A stretch of DNA of 64,000 nucleotides from Paraburkholderia bannensis NBRC 103871 (GCF_000685015.1 NZ_BAYA01000003.1:372001-436000); one strand, 5' to 3'; counted from the first letter of the stretch, positions 16,456 to 26,267 are shown. Numbers and translations are program-made. The notes: a model not told the origin generated them from the letters alone.

Positions 16456-17862
16456 TCATTCGAGCACCCAGGTGTCTTTCGTTCCGCCGCCCTGCGACGA
16501 ATTCACGACCAGCGATCCCTCCTTGAGCGCAACGCGCGTCAGCCCGCCCGCCGCCATTTGCACCGTCTTGCCGGACAGCACGAACGGCCGCAGATCGATA
16601 TGGCGCGGCGCGATCCCGGCTTCGACGAAGGTCGGGCAAGCGGAAAGCGAAAGCGTCGGCTGCGCGATGTAATTGCCCGGCCGCGCGATCAACCGCTCGC
16701 GAAATGCCTCGATTTCCTCGCGCGTCGACGCCGGGCCGACCAGCATGCCGTAGCCACCCGCGCCATGCACCTCCTTCACGACGAGCTCGGGCAAATGGTC
16801 GAGCGCATAGGCCAGGTCTTCGGGGCGGCGGCACTGCCAGGTGGGCACGTTGTTGAGAATCGGTTTCTCGCCGAGATAAAACTCGATCATGTCCGGCACG
16901 TAGGGGTAGATCGATTTATCGTCGGCGACGCCCGTACCCATCGCGTTCGCCAGCACGACACGTCCCGCGCGATAGGCCGTGAGCAGCCCAGGCACGCCCA
17001 GCGCGGAATCCGCGCGAAACGCAAGCGGATCGAGAAAGTCGTCATCGACGCGCCGATAGATCACGTCCACGCGGCGCGGCCCCTTGGTCGTGCGCATGAA
17101 TACGTAGTTATCCTCTACGAACAGGTCGCTACCTTCGACCAGCTCTACCCCCATCTGCTGCGCAAGGAAGGTGTGTTCGAAATACGCGGAGTTATACATG
17201 CCCGGCGTGAGCAGCACGACCACCGGATCGTCCACGCCATCGGGCGCGCACGAGCGCAGCGTTTCGAGCAGCAGGTCGGGATAGTGCGCAACGGGGGCGA
17301 CCTTGTGCTGAACGAACAGGTCGGGGAAAAGCCGCATCATCATCTTGCGGTTTTCGAGCATGTACGACACGCCCGAGGGCACACGCAAATTGTCTTCGAG
17401 CACGTAAAACGCGCCGTCGCGTCCATCGCGCACGATGTCGATGCCCGCGATATGCGCGTAGACGCCCCGCGGCAGGTCGATGCCCTGCATTTCGGGCCGA
17501 TATTGCGCATTCGTATAGACCTGCTCGGCCGGAATCACACCGGCACGCACGATATTGCGGTCGTGATAAACGTCGTGGAGAAACAGATTGAGCGCCTGCA
17601 CGCGCTGACGCAGCCCGCGTTCGAGCGTGGCCCATTCGTCGGAGGGAATGATGCGTGGAATCAGGTCGAACGGGATCAGCCGTTCGGTGCCCGAGAGATC
17701 GCCGTTGACCGCGAAAGTAATGCCGACGCGACGGAACAGCAGATCCGCCTCGGCGCGTTTGCGCGCCATCGTCTCGCCGGTCTGGCGCTCCAGCCATTGC
17801 TGGAATCGTCCGTAATGCGGGCGCACCGCGCCCTCGTCGCGCATTTCGTCATGGACTTGCAT
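16456..17862 (-). CDS. Circularly permuted type 2 ATP-grasp protein (COG2308)
   Basis: 468 aa, first gene of the run. Blocks diagnostic of the family are GIDIVRDGRDGAFYVLEDN, RVPSGVSYMLENR and VVKEVHGAGGYGMLVGP. ATP-grasp enzymes join a carboxylate to an amine using ATP; here the carboxylate and amine are unknown. With the alpha-E, transglutaminase and Anbu genes it makes up the gene set predicted (Iyer and colleagues) to build and process a peptide-like product or tag. No signal peptide. Confidence 0.94.
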   Translation of the reverse strand: MQVHDEMRDEGAVRPHYGRFQQWLERQTGETMARKRAEADLLFRRVGITFAVNGDLSGTERLIPFDLIPRIIPSDEWATLERGLRQRVQALNLFLHDVYHDRNIVRAGVIPAEQVYTNAQYRPEMQGIDLPRGVYAHIAGIDIVRDGRDGAFYVLEDNLRVPSGVSYMLENRKMMMRLFPDLFVQHKVAPVAHYPDLLLETLRSCAPDGVDDPVVVLLTPGMYNSAYFEHTFLAQQMGVELVEGSDLFVEDNYVFMRTTKGPRRVDVIYRRVDDDFLDPLAFRADSALGVPGLLTAYRAGRVVLANAMGTGVADDKSIYPYVPDMIEFYLGEKPILNNVPTWQCRRPEDLAYALDHLPELVVKEVHGAGGYGMLVGPASTREEIEAFRERLIARPGNYIAQPTLSLSACPTFVEAGIAPRHIDLRPFVLSGKTVQMAAGGLTRVALKEGSLVVNSSQGGGTKDTWVLE

Positions 17863-18186
17863 CGCTCGTTCTCGCGCGTGGATGCAGCGACGCGACCTGA
17901 ACCACGACGTTACGTCATGGGCCGCGCACTGCGATACGCTACAAAAAGCAAGGCGTATGCCATCACCTGAACGCGATCGCCCGCGCTTATTTCTTCATTC
18001 ACGCGCCCGATTGGTGCACGAAGCCGTGCATCCTTTCAGGCGAGTTCGCGCGACCGGACGGCATGACGATTCGACGCCTCATCATGGTGCAGTCTAGTCG
18101 CAAGCGCAGCGCTTGCCCAGTCGGCGCGCACTCAGCGCGCACTCAGCGCCCATTCAACGCACAGTCAGCACGCATCCAGCATGAAT
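17863..18186. other. Intergenic stretch with degenerate short repeats
   Basis: No gene seen. The segment 18120-18190 repeats a loose ten-base unit (cactcagcgc and variants) about six times. It includes the upstream region of the ATP-grasp operon; no convincing promoter was picked out. Confidence 0.4.
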
Positions 18187-19713
18187 TCAGCGCGATTGCG
18201 TCGCCGTCCCGCCACGCTGTTGCGTGCCCAGACCGGTGCGCTGCTGTACGCCCCACTTGCGCCGCCCCAGCAGGAAATGGCCCCAGCCCATCGCCGCGCC
18301 GGTATGGCGCATGAGCTGGAACGAGAACGGCTCGAAGATGGCGGCGAGGAACGCCATGCCGAAGCTTGAGCTCTTGCGGTCGCCGCTCCAGCGTCGATAC
18401 AGATGCACGGAAAACAGGTGGAACGCGAGGTCAATGACGATCTTGCCGACGATCACCGCCAGCACCGGTAAGACAATCGTAAAGCGGCCATCGAACAGGA
18501 AGCCCAGCAGCAGCACGAACGCCGTAAGACCGTAGATCGGCTGCACGGTATCGAAAGCCTTGACCGGCAGCATCATGAGACCAAGCTTGCCGTAGCGGCG
18601 ATTGCCGGTCATGTCGCGATACCAGTATTGCGTCTGCAGGAAACCCGCGAACCAGCGGCGGCGCTGGCGCAGAAAACTCGCGAGCGTGCCCGGCGCGTCG
18701 GTCGTCGCCCGCGCCGAGCCGATTACGCGCACGTCCCACCCCAGGCCTTCGCGCGCGGAATAGCGGCGCAAGCGGTGAATCAGTTCGTAATCCTCTACGA
18801 GGCAATCCGGATCGAAGCCGCCCACCGTCACGACCGCCTCGCGGCGAAAAGCGGCGAATGCGCCCGAAACCAGCAACAGGCTGTCCGCGCGCATCCACGC
18901 AAAGCGCGAAATGAAATTACGGATGTACTCGTAAGTCTGGAACCACTGGAAAAAACGTCCTTCCGCCGTAGTGCCGCAGACCGGCGTGAGCAGCCCCGCC
19001 GCCGCCACGAGCGTGGGCTGGCGCGCGAAGGCATCGGCCATCGCCGCGCACGCGTCGGGTTCGAGCAGCGTGTCGGCGTCGACGGTCATCACGGCGTCGG
19101 TGTCCATCGCGCACAGCGCCGCGTTCAACGCGCGCGCCTTGCCGCCGTGCGCAAGCTTCAGCCAGCGCAAATTCGGATACCGCGTGGAAGGCGCGCTCAT
19201 GCGCCCTTCGCCCGGATCGGCCAGGCCATAGTGCTTTATCAGCAACGCGGCCGTGCCGTCGGTCGAGCCATCGTCGGCAATCACGATCTGGCTGGGCGCG
19301 CGCGTCTGCGCGAACAGCGCGTCGAGCGTGATCGGCAATACGCCCGCTTCGTTGTGGGCCGCGACGATCACGCCCAGCGTCGGCAATGCCGACGCCGCGG
19401 ACGCGGACGCATTCGCGCTTTCATAAGGACGCAGCAGCACGCGCGCCTGCCAGGCCACGAACACCAGCAGCACGGTGTCGTAGATCACGTAGGCGATGCC
19501 GGTCGACCACGCGACCACGCCTTGCAGGAAAAACGCGCGCGCGAACAGCACGCACCAGAGCACCATCACGCCCAGGTGGATCGCGACGCTGATAAACGGA
19601 GTCGGCGGCGGCGTAATGCGCGGTGAAATGCGCGCCAGCGCCTGGTCGAGCGAATCGTTCAAGGCAGTCCCTTTTTGTCCTTTGGGTTCTTTCCGTGCTA
19701 TTGCGTCGTTCAC
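18187..19713 (-). CDS. Family 2 processive-type glycosyltransferase, membrane bound
   Basis: About 508 aa from the GTG at 19713, whose bases overlap the b561 stop (GTGA). A TTG at 19662 with an AAGGGA site is an equally good start (491 aa). Two N-terminal helices, then a GT-A domain with DDGSTDGT, the DAD metal motif in MTVDADTLL, VEDYEL and QRRRWFAG (the D, D, D, QxxRW set of polysaccharide synthases), then three to four helices. It probably polymerises or transfers a sugar at the inner membrane, but no other polysaccharide genes are near. C-terminal tail is Gln/Arg/Thr rich. Confidence 0.88.
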   Translation of the reverse strand: MNDAIARKEPKGQKGTALNDSLDQALARISPRITPPPTPFISVAIHLGVMVLWCVLFARAFFLQGVVAWSTGIAYVIYDTVLLVFVAWQARVLLRPYESANASASAASALPTLGVIVAAHNEAGVLPITLDALFAQTRAPSQIVIADDGSTDGTAALLIKHYGLADPGEGRMSAPSTRYPNLRWLKLAHGGKARALNAALCAMDTDAVMTVDADTLLEPDACAAMADAFARQPTLVAAAGLLTPVCGTTAEGRFFQWFQTYEYIRNFISRFAWMRADSLLLVSGAFAAFRREAVVTVGGFDPDCLVEDYELIHRLRRYSAREGLGWDVRVIGSARATTDAPGTLASFLRQRRRWFAGFLQTQYWYRDMTGNRRYGKLGLMMLPVKAFDTVQPIYGLTAFVLLLGFLFDGRFTIVLPVLAVIVGKIVIDLAFHLFSVHLYRRWSGDRKSSSFGMAFLAAIFEPFSFQLMRHTGAAMGWGHFLLGRRKWGVQQRTGLGTQQRGGTATQSR

Positions 19714-20348
19714 GGCATCATCCGGCGCAGCACCGAATGACGATCGATCCACTGGTGCTTCAGGGCGCCCCCGATATGCAACGCGAGCACGCCGTAGAGC
19801 GCATAACTGCATGCCGTATGCAGCGCGCCGAACTGCTCGTGCAACTGGTTCTTCGTCGCCGGATCGAGATTCATGATGAAGCCGATGCGCGGCCACTGGA
19901 ACAGCCCGAACAGATACATGGGATGCGAGGCCGCAGCCACCCACGCCGAGTCGTGCAGCCAGCCCGTGAGCGGCATGGCGAAGATCAGCACATACAGCAC
20001 GATATGGGCGGCATGCGCGGCGGCGCGCTCCCACATCGGGAATTCGGCAGGCAGCGGCGGCGGGCGGTGGGTGATGCGCCACAGCACGCGCAGGATCGCG
20101 AGACCCAGCACGGTGATGCCGATGGACTTGTGCGTGTCGATCACGAAGCGAATGCCTTCGTCGGAAAGCGTGCCGTCGGGCAGCAGCGCGGCAGTCAGGC
20201 CGAGCGCAACATTACCGAGCATCAGCAAGGCGATCGACCAGTGCAGCAGTACGGCGATGCGCGTGTATTTCTGCGCAGGCGCGGCGGCGGAAAAGCTCGA
20301 TGTGGCGGAGAAGGAAGTTTTCACGTGGGCGGGCCGTAACGATTTCAC
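19710..20348 (-). CDS. Cytochrome b561 family protein
   Basis: 212 aa with four helices. Candidate heme-ligand histidines are in VLLHWSIALL, VIDTHKSIG, AHAAHIVLYVL and HEQFGALHT. The family shuttles electrons from quinol in the inner membrane; some members (CybB/YodB) act as superoxide:quinone oxidoreductases. A 30-residue Ser/Ala-rich N-terminal stretch precedes the first helix. It overlaps the downstream glycosyltransferase start by four bases if GTG is used there. Confidence 0.9.
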   Translation of the reverse strand: MKSLRPAHVKTSFSATSSFSAAAPAQKYTRIAVLLHWSIALLMLGNVALGLTAALLPDGTLSDEGIRFVIDTHKSIGITVLGLAILRVLWRITHRPPPLPAEFPMWERAAAHAAHIVLYVLIFAMPLTGWLHDSAWVAAASHPMYLFGLFQWPRIGFIMNLDPATKNQLHEQFGALHTACSYALYGVLALHIGGALKHQWIDRHSVLRRMMP

Positions 20349-20534
20349 CAGGAGATAACGCGCGGCGCGCAGGGTTTATTCCCCGCACGCGCAAAACAAA
20401 CAGCAAGCGTGACTGAAGCGGGACGCCGTCGTTGACGCACGCGCATTATGCGCCCTCGCGCCTGTCAGCGCAGAAGCCGAAAAATGGCGGAATTGCCAGT
20501 TTCGCGGCCCGCTGAAGCGGCCGCGAGCGGGCAC

Positions 20535-20570
20535 AAAAAAGCCGGAACGGCGCTTGCGCACCGCTCCGGC
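20535..20570 (-). terminator. Intrinsic terminator of the catalase gene
   Basis: gccggaacgg (20541-20550) pairs with ccgctccggc (20561-20570), and the plus-strand A-run at 20535-20540 becomes a U-run after the hairpin on the minus strand. Confidence 0.8.
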
Positions 20571-20590
20571 TTTCCAGTCAGCGAGGCCGC

Positions 20591-22054
20591 TTATTTGCCG
20601 CTGCCCGCCCGCTCCTCGATCTGGCTACCGACATTGGCGTCGATATTCTTCCAGTACTCGAACACGCGCTCGCGCACCGGGCTGCGCACGCCGCTCAGGC
20701 TCGCGACCACCTGCTCCACGAGCAGCGCGCGCTGCTTGTCGTTGAAGACGTTGCGCACGAGGTCGCCCGGCTGGCCAAAGTCATCGTCTTCGGCGTGCAG
20801 CGTGTAGGCGCTGCGCACCATGTCGCCATCGGCTTCCCAGCCATCGTCGGCGGGGCCGGTCTGGTCGGCCCACGGACGCCCGAAGCTGTTCGGCACATAG
20901 GTGGGCGCATTGCCGGTGTGCTCGAACGTCATGTGACCGTCGAACTGATAAGTCTGCACGGGCACCTTCGGACGGTTCACGGGCAGCTGGTTGAAGTTCG
21001 TGCCGATACGGGCGCGATGTGCGTCGTTATAGGCAAACGCGCGCCCCAGCAACATGCGATCCGGCGACAAGCCAATGCCCGGCACCGTATTGCCCGGCGA
21101 GAACGCGGCCTGCTCGATCTGCGCGAAGAAGTTCTCCGGGTTGCGGTTGAGCGTCATCGTGCCGACCTTGATGAGCGGATAGTCCTTGTGCGACCAGGTC
21201 TTGGTGAGGTCGAACGGATTGAAGCGGTACTGCTTCGCCTCCGCGTAGGGCATGACCTGCACGGAGAGCGTCCACACCGGAAATTCGCCGCGCTTGATCG
21301 AGTCGAACAGGTCGCGGCGGTGGAAGTCGGCGTCGCGGCCGGCCATCGCTTCGGCTTCGGCGTTCGTGAAGAACTCCATGCCCTGATTGGTGTGGAAGTG
21401 GTACTTCACCCAGAACTTCTCGCCCTGCGCATTCACCCACATATAGGTATGCGAGCCGTAGCCGTTCATGTGACGCCACGTCTTCGGCAGGCCGCGCTCG
21501 CCCATCAGGTAGGTGACCTGGTGCGCCGATTCCGGGTTGTTCGTCCAGAAGTCCCATTGCATCTCGCCGTCGCGCAGCCCCGAATCGGGCAGGCGTTTCT
21601 GGCTGCGGATGAAATGCGGGAACTTCATCGGGTCGCGCACGAAGAACACCGGCGTGTTGTTGCCGACCAGATCGTAATTACCTTCGGTCGTGTAGAACTT
21701 CAGCGAGAAGCCACGCACGTCGCGCCACGTGTCCGGGCTGCCCATCTCGCCCGCCACCGTGGAAAAGCGCGCCAGCATCTCGGTGCTCGCGCCCTTCTGG
21801 AACAAGGCCGCCTTCGTGTACTTCGAGACGTCCTCGGTAGTCTTGAACTCGCCAAACGCACCCGCGCCCTTGGCGTGCGGCTGGCGCTCCGGCACTTTCT
21901 CGCGGTTGAAGTGCGCCATCTGATCGAGGAAATGCACGTCGTGCAGAACGATCGGGCCATCTGCGCCGATCGTCAGCGAATTGCGGTCGCTGACAGCCGG
22001 TGCGCCCGCGCTCGTCGTGGATTTGCCGAGAGACTTACCGCTCGAATCAGTCAT
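20591..22054 (-). CDS. Monofunctional heme catalase
   Basis: 487 aa from the ATG at 22054, which has a strong AAAGGAGAGG ribosome site; the open frame runs on upstream but with no catalase sequence. Distal His60 lies in [15 protein letters not shown], the heme-pocket Asn in [14 protein letters not shown] (132-133), and the proximal Tyr342 in [13 protein letters not shown]. It splits hydrogen peroxide in the cytoplasm; size and motifs fit the small-subunit clade. The RQP before the catalytic His, where RVVH is common, is slightly unusual. Confidence 0.96.
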   Translation of the reverse strand: MTDSSGKSLGKSTTSAGAPAVSDRNSLTIGADGPIVLHDVHFLDQMAHFNREKVPERQPHAKGAGAFGEFKTTEDVSKYTKAALFQKGASTEMLARFSTVAGEMGSPDTWRDVRGFSLKFYTTEGNYDLVGNNTPVFFVRDPMKFPHFIRSQKRLPDSGLRDGEMQWDFWTNNPESAHQVTYLMGERGLPKTWRHMNGYGSHTYMWVNAQGEKFWVKYHFHTNQGMEFFTNAEAEAMAGRDADFHRRDLFDSIKRGEFPVWTLSVQVMPYAEAKQYRFNPFDLTKTWSHKDYPLIKVGTMTLNRNPENFFAQIEQAAFSPGNTVPGIGLSPDRMLLGRAFAYNDAHRARIGTNFNQLPVNRPKVPVQTYQFDGHMTFEHTGNAPTYVPNSFGRPWADQTGPADDGWEADGDMVRSAYTLHAEDDDFGQPGDLVRNVFNDKQRALLVEQVVASLSGVRSPVRERVFEYWKNIDANVGSQIEERAGSGK

Positions 22055-22421
22055 GTGACCTCTCCTTTGGGATTGCCGAGCCGCGCAACGCCGTGCGGTT
22101 CGCTTCGCACGCGAACCTCTGCTGCTGCACCAATAGCGCTCTGTTAAATCGCGACTCTGTGTTGGGGGGACGACCTGGCGCTTGCCTGCGCGACAGGGAG
22201 CGCACATTCTGCACCCGCGCCGAAAGCGCTGCGCTTAAGCGTGCCGCGCACCAACGCGAGACGCGGCGGCATGACGGAGAAGACCGACAAACGCGCGTCG
22301 TTTCCGATCAGAAAGTCCCCTGCAACGCGCAAATTTCATGCGTTTCAAATCGGAAATGATTGCTCCGATGAATCGCTGCGGATGTCAGTGAATTTTTAAT
22401 TCGAATCAAGCATTTACTGAA
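22055..22421. other. Intergenic region upstream of catalase and phasin
   Basis: The divergent control region of the two genes. No gene is seen, and no OxyR site could be assigned with confidence on the catalase side. Confidence 0.4.
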
Positions 22422-22473
22422 ATGTTGCGATGCACAACATAACGCTTGACACCCGGTTGTTTTGAGATATTAT
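22422..22473 (+). promoter_or_regulatory. phaP promoter with upstream inverted repeat
   Basis: TTGACA (22446-22451) and TATTAT (22468-22473), 16 apart, form a near-consensus sigma70 promoter, giving a leader of about 100 bases. Just upstream, ATGTTG (22422-22427) and CAACAT (22435-22440) form an inverted repeat around GATGCA, a plausible site for a repressor such as PhaR, which controls phasin genes in relatives. Confidence 0.65.
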
Positions 22474-22582
22474 GGACACAGATTGCTGCATCGCACCAAT
22501 GCGCGAACCGGTGATCGATAGAACGTTTTCTTCTTTTCGTAACGGAACCGACGCGTAGCGGTCCCCCATCAGGAACGACGAC

Positions 22583-23143
22583 ATGACTCTGCCTACTCCC
22601 GAACAATTCGCCGCCACCCAGAAAGCTGGCCTCGAAACCCTCTTCGGCTTCACGACGAAGGCATTCGAGAGCGCAGTCAAGCTCGCCGAACTGAACATCG
22701 AAACGGCCCGCGCCGCTATCGCCGAAGGTCAGGAACACGCCCAGCGCACGCTGTCGGCCAAGGATCCGCAAGGCTTCCTCGCGCTGCAAGCCGGCTTCGC
22801 GCAGCCCGCCGCCGAAAAGGCGCTGGCCTATGGCCGCAACGTGTACGCCATTGTCTCGGCCACGCAATCGGAACTCAGCGAAGCCGCACAGAGCCAGTTC
22901 GAACAGCAGCAACGCGCCGTCCAGTCGCTCGTCGATGCAGCGGCAAAGAACGCACCGGCAGGTTCGGAAAGCGCGATCGCCGCATTCAAGTCGGCCATCA
23001 CGGCAGCACAAGGCGCATTTGACTCGGTGAACAAGGCTGCCAAGCAAGCGACCGAAATCGCCGAAAGCAACATCGACGCCGTCACCAAGGCAGCATCGAA
23101 GGCCGCCGCTCAAGCGACGCGCGCTGCCAAGCAAGCCGCTTAA
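22583..23143 (+). CDS. phaP: Phasin (PHA granule-associated protein)
   Basis: 186 aa, soluble, helical, Ala-rich and ending in an AKQAA tail of the PhaP/phasin_2 family; N-terminal PTPEQFAATQKAGLETLFGF is typical of Burkholderia and Cupriavidus phasins. It coats polyhydroxyalkanoate granules and limits their fusion. A strong promoter and a strong terminator bracket it as a single-gene unit, in keeping with the high expression of phasins. Confidence 0.95.
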   Translation: MTLPTPEQFAATQKAGLETLFGFTTKAFESAVKLAELNIETARAAIAEGQEHAQRTLSAKDPQGFLALQAGFAQPAAEKALAYGRNVYAIVSATQSELSEAAQSQFEQQQRAVQSLVDAAAKNAPAGSESAIAAFKSAITAAQGAFDSVNKAAKQATEIAESNIDAVTKAASKAAAQATRAAKQAA

Positions 23144-23198
23144 GCCGGACGCAGGATATCGGCTGGATGCCCTGGCGGCGTCCCAGCCGCGCAAAAAG

Positions 23199-23234
23199 AC
23201 GGGCTTCGCACATCGCGAAGCCCGTTTTTCTTTT
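23199..23234. terminator. Strong terminator after phaP
   Basis: ACGGGCTTCGC (23199-23209) pairs perfectly with GCGAAGCCCGT (23215-23225), then TTTTCTTTT. An A-run on the left lets it also serve the convergent hydrolase gene. Confidence 0.9.
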
Positions 23235-23307
23235 GGGCGCAAATATTGCCGATTGGCTTCGTTTCGCGCCGACAGTTTCCTTTCGGCAATGCGGCGTCAG
23301 TGGCAGG

Positions 23308-24381
23308 TCAGTCGTCGCAACTTCCCACATCGAACATCATATTGAGCGCGCAATGCGAGGTCAGCATGCGCGCCTCGTCGTGCCCGACGCCCGGCACCAC
23401 ATGGAACTGCTGGTTCAGCCCGGCGGGATGACGCGCCTGCATCGTGCGAAAAAATCCCTCTGCGCGCGCGAGACGTTGCGGCCCTTGCGCCATCGCGGCG
23501 CAACTCTTGTCGAGCGAGGCCGAAGCGGGATCGTGGTCGTTGCCGCCCACCAGGTAGAGCACATGGCGCTGCGCGTAGCGCGCTTCCAGCTGCTCGGGCG
23601 AGTGTTCGCGCAGGAACGCGGGGCGCGCCTGCATGCCGTATTTCCAGTCATCGAATCCGGGGCAACTCGCGGCGTCGAAGGCAACCGGGCGCTGCGCATC
23701 GAAATACGCATACGACGACGGACTGGCCACCACGAAACGCACGTCGATGCCTGACTGGGCGAGTTCGTCGGGCGCGTCGGAGACCTCCGCATAGCGTTGC
23801 AGCACTTGCGCCCCGCCCGAGTGGCCCGCGAACACGATCGTCTTGAGATTTGGGAAGCGCTGTTTGTCGGCTAGACGGTGCGCAATTGCATCGAGCACGG
23901 CGTAAGCGCCAATCGGTGCGCCCGTCTTTGCAGCCGCCCCACCCATCCATGCGTCCCTATGCCAGCTCAAGAGATCCGGCGGCGAGTGAAAGGCCCGCGT
24001 GTCGTCAGTCGAAAGGAATTGCGGGGCGACCAGCAAGGTGCGGCCAGGATCGCCGCCTGCCGCTTCTCGCGCGCGTTGCGCCGTGCGGAAGTAATCGTTG
24101 GCGTTGCGCAGGCGGCCATGCAGCACGATCACGGCCCGCTCCACCTCGGGTTGCGGCGCATTCCAGTCTGCACTCAGATCGAGCGCGAAATCAGCGTGAC
24201 CTTGCGGCGTGTCGATCGGCATGCGCGCGCTGGCGATCGAATCGACGGGACGCTCGTTCGACGCATGCGCGCGGTGCGCTTCGGCGGAAATTGCGGAATC
24301 GGTGAGCAAGACAGACAACGCGCAGGCCAGCAATGCCGCAACGGCGGCGCGCAGAACAGGTGCACCCATCGTGTTTCCCAT
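23308..24381 (-). CDS. Secreted alpha/beta hydrolase
   Basis: 357 aa. A signal peptide spans about residues 1-33 (hydrophobic core AAVAALLACALSVLL). The mature part has the alpha/beta fold marks: AVIVLHGR early, the nucleophile elbow GHSGG (Ser188), and a late VPGVGHDEA giving the catalytic His. Three to four cysteines in the mature part (for example SHCALN and VGSCDD at the end) suggest disulfides in the periplasm. Substrate unknown; polyester- or ester-hydrolysing activity is possible. A second Met at residue 5 is an alternative start. Confidence 0.8.
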   Translation of the reverse strand: MGNTMGAPVLRAAVAALLACALSVLLTDSAISAEAHRAHASNERPVDSIASARMPIDTPQGHADFALDLSADWNAPQPEVERAVIVLHGRLRNANDYFRTAQRAREAAGGDPGRTLLVAPQFLSTDDTRAFHSPPDLLSWHRDAWMGGAAAKTGAPIGAYAVLDAIAHRLADKQRFPNLKTIVFAGHSGGAQVLQRYAEVSDAPDELAQSGIDVRFVVASPSSYAYFDAQRPVAFDAASCPGFDDWKYGMQARPAFLREHSPEQLEARYAQRHVLYLVGGNDHDPASASLDKSCAAMAQGPQRLARAEGFFRTMQARHPAGLNQQFHVVPGVGHDEARMLTSHCALNMMFDVGSCDD

Positions 24382-24463
24382 TGGAAAAGCACAGGATAAA
24401 ACGTTCGCAAAGGAAACGCGCCGACACCGTTGCGTGAAAAGAAGGCGCGCAAATCAAGCACGT

Positions 24464-24489
24464 AAAAAAGGCGGCATCGCGCCGCCTTT
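24464..24489 (-). terminator. Intrinsic terminator of the gntR-type gene
   Basis: AAAGGCGGC pairs with GCCGCCTTT (24481-24489); plus-strand A-run at 24464-24469 gives the U-tract on the minus strand. Confidence 0.85.
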
Positions 24490-24510
24490 CAATCAGGCCT
24501 CAATCAAGGA

Positions 24511-25200
24511 TCACGAGCCGAACATCCGGCTGACCGCGTGCTCCAGATGCTGGCGCATGGCTTCGGACGCGCGCACGGCGTCGCGCGCCTGGATGGCTTC
24601 GAGCACTTCCAGATGCTCCTGCTGCACGATGCGCTGACGCTCGATCGACTTCACCAGCGAAAGGTTGCGCGACAGATTCATGCTGAACACCATCTGCTCC
24701 TGGATGCCCGAGAGCGCCGTGATGAAGAACGAATTCTTCGACGCGCGGGCAACGGCCATATGGAACGCAAAGTCGTCCTTCGCGCCAATGCCGGAGGTTT
24801 CGATGATGGTCTGGAGGTTGTCCCACTCGCGACGGATCGCGGCAACGTCGGCGTCATCGGCTTTTTGCGCGGCGAGCGCGGCGGCGCCCGCCTCCACCAC
24901 CACGCGGTATTCGTAGCAGCGACGGATGTCCGACAACGTTTCGAGCGGCGCGAAGCGGCGCACGTCCGGGTCGGGACGGCGCATGACCGTGGTGCCCGAA
25001 CCGTGGCGCGTGGCGATGATGCCGTCGGCGCGCAGTTGCGCGAGCGCTTCGCGCACGGTCGGCCGCGAGGTGGCGAAGCGTTCCGCGAGCATGTGCTCTG
25101 TCGGCAGGCGTTCGCCTTCCTTGTATTCGCCTTCGATGATGCGGTTCAGGATGTCGCTGTAAATCCGCGCCGGCATATTCGGCGCTTTCTGCTCAGCCAT
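24511..25200 (-). CDS. FadR/GntR-family transcriptional regulator (FCD domain)
   Basis: 229 aa. Winged HTH at about 12-75 (RLPTEHMLAERFATSRPTVREAL), then a helical FCD ligand domain with metal-site residues near DFAFHMAVA and EHLEVLEAI. Such regulators repress sugar-acid genes and are released by an aldonate, uronate or keto-acid. It sits next to the aldose epimerase, RraA-like and uronate genes, so it is the leading candidate to bind the TGT-N3-ACA sites at 27171, 27394, 40864 and 43593. Its own upstream region has only half sites. Confidence 0.92.
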   Translation of the reverse strand: MAEQKAPNMPARIYSDILNRIIEGEYKEGERLPTEHMLAERFATSRPTVREALAQLRADGIIATRHGSGTTVMRRPDPDVRRFAPLETLSDIRRCYEYRVVVEAGAAALAAQKADDADVAAIRREWDNLQTIIETSGIGAKDDFAFHMAVARASKNSFFITALSGIQEQMVFSMNLSRNLSLVKSIERQRIVQQEHLEVLEAIQARDAVRASEAMRQHLEHAVSRMFGS

Positions 25201-25334
25201 GGTCTGGTGCTACGCGGTGAGTTGTCAGGTGTGTCGTGGATTGTAAGTCATATGAGGCGCTCGCAGAACGAAACTCCCCATCCGGCAAGGCTTCTGCACA
25301 TTTACAACGTTCTTGCCACGCGGGCTTCCACGCG

Positions 25335-26267
25335 TTATCGGAGCGCGCTCACCGCAATGCGCAGCGTGGCCGTTTCGCTCTGACCCGGCGCGAGCCAGCG
25401 CAAGCCCAGGCCGTTGTGGATCGCATCGGGCAAGCCGAGCCACGGCTCGACGCAATAAAAATCGGCGTCGGGCGCCAGCGTCCACGACGTCACGGCGTAC
25501 CACGGCAGCGACTCGGGACGCTTCAGGTCGATTTCGATAGCGCGATTGAGCGTCGGCATGTCGATGCGTACGGGCGTTTGCGGCTCGCCGTCGAGGCAGT
25601 GGAAGCGGTCGACGATCTGCGGGTCGGCAAAGTTGTAACGCGTCGCGCCAGGCTGCGGCGCGGTCGTCGTGCCATCGGCTAGCTGATGGCGGTAGACGTT
25701 GCGCGGCAATGCGAGCGTCGCCTCGCTGCGCTGCGTATGCGGCAGCGCGAAGTAGAAGTGATGGCCCGCGTAGTAAGGCATATGCGAAGGCGCACGCGCA
25801 TCGGAAGACGCCTCATCGGTGTGGGTCGTGGTCAGGCTCACTTCGAGCGTCGCCTCATCCACCAGCCGATATTGCGCCTCGAAGCGGAAGCGAAACGGAT
25901 AACGCGAGTGCGTCGCTTCGCTATCGGTCAGCGTCATGTGCACGCTCGCGCCCTGCTCGTCCACCTGCGCGTCGAACGGCAGGTCGCGCGCGAAGCCATG
26001 CAACGGCATCTCGCGCACGACGCCCTGCTCATCGCGCCAGAAGCCGATGCGACCATCCACGCGATGTCGCGCGATGAAAGGAAACAGCAGCGGATTGCCG
26101 CCGCGCACCAGCGCGGGCTGGCTCCAGTCGGCCGCATCGGGCCAGTGGATGATGGGCGCGCCGTGCAGGCGCCACGACAACAAACGCCCGCCCGCTTGCG
26201 GCGCGATCAGCAGACGCGAGCCGCCGCGCACGATTTCGATGACGTCCTGATCCTGAAACTTCGGCAT
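25335..26267 (-). CDS. Aldose 1-epimerase family protein
   Basis: 310 aa from ATG 26267 (MPKFQDQDVIEIV). Galactose-mutarotase-like beta fold: GGRLLSWRLHGAPII early, GGNPLLFPFIAR, and the catalytic His in PYYAGHHFYFALP with a late WLGLPDAI region. It interconverts anomers of an aldose before oxidation or phosphorylation. The neighbours (GntR regulator, RraA-like, uronate transporter and dehydrogenase) suggest that the sugar is a hexose or uronate. Confidence 0.87.
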   Translation of the reverse strand: MPKFQDQDVIEIVRGGSRLLIAPQAGGRLLSWRLHGAPIIHWPDAADWSQPALVRGGNPLLFPFIARHRVDGRIGFWRDEQGVVREMPLHGFARDLPFDAQVDEQGASVHMTLTDSEATHSRYPFRFRFEAQYRLVDEATLEVSLTTTHTDEASSDARAPSHMPYYAGHHFYFALPHTQRSEATLALPRNVYRHQLADGTTTAPQPGATRYNFADPQIVDRFHCLDGEPQTPVRIDMPTLNRAIEIDLKRPESLPWYAVTSWTLAPDADFYCVEPWLGLPDAIHNGLGLRWLAPGQSETATLRIAVSALR

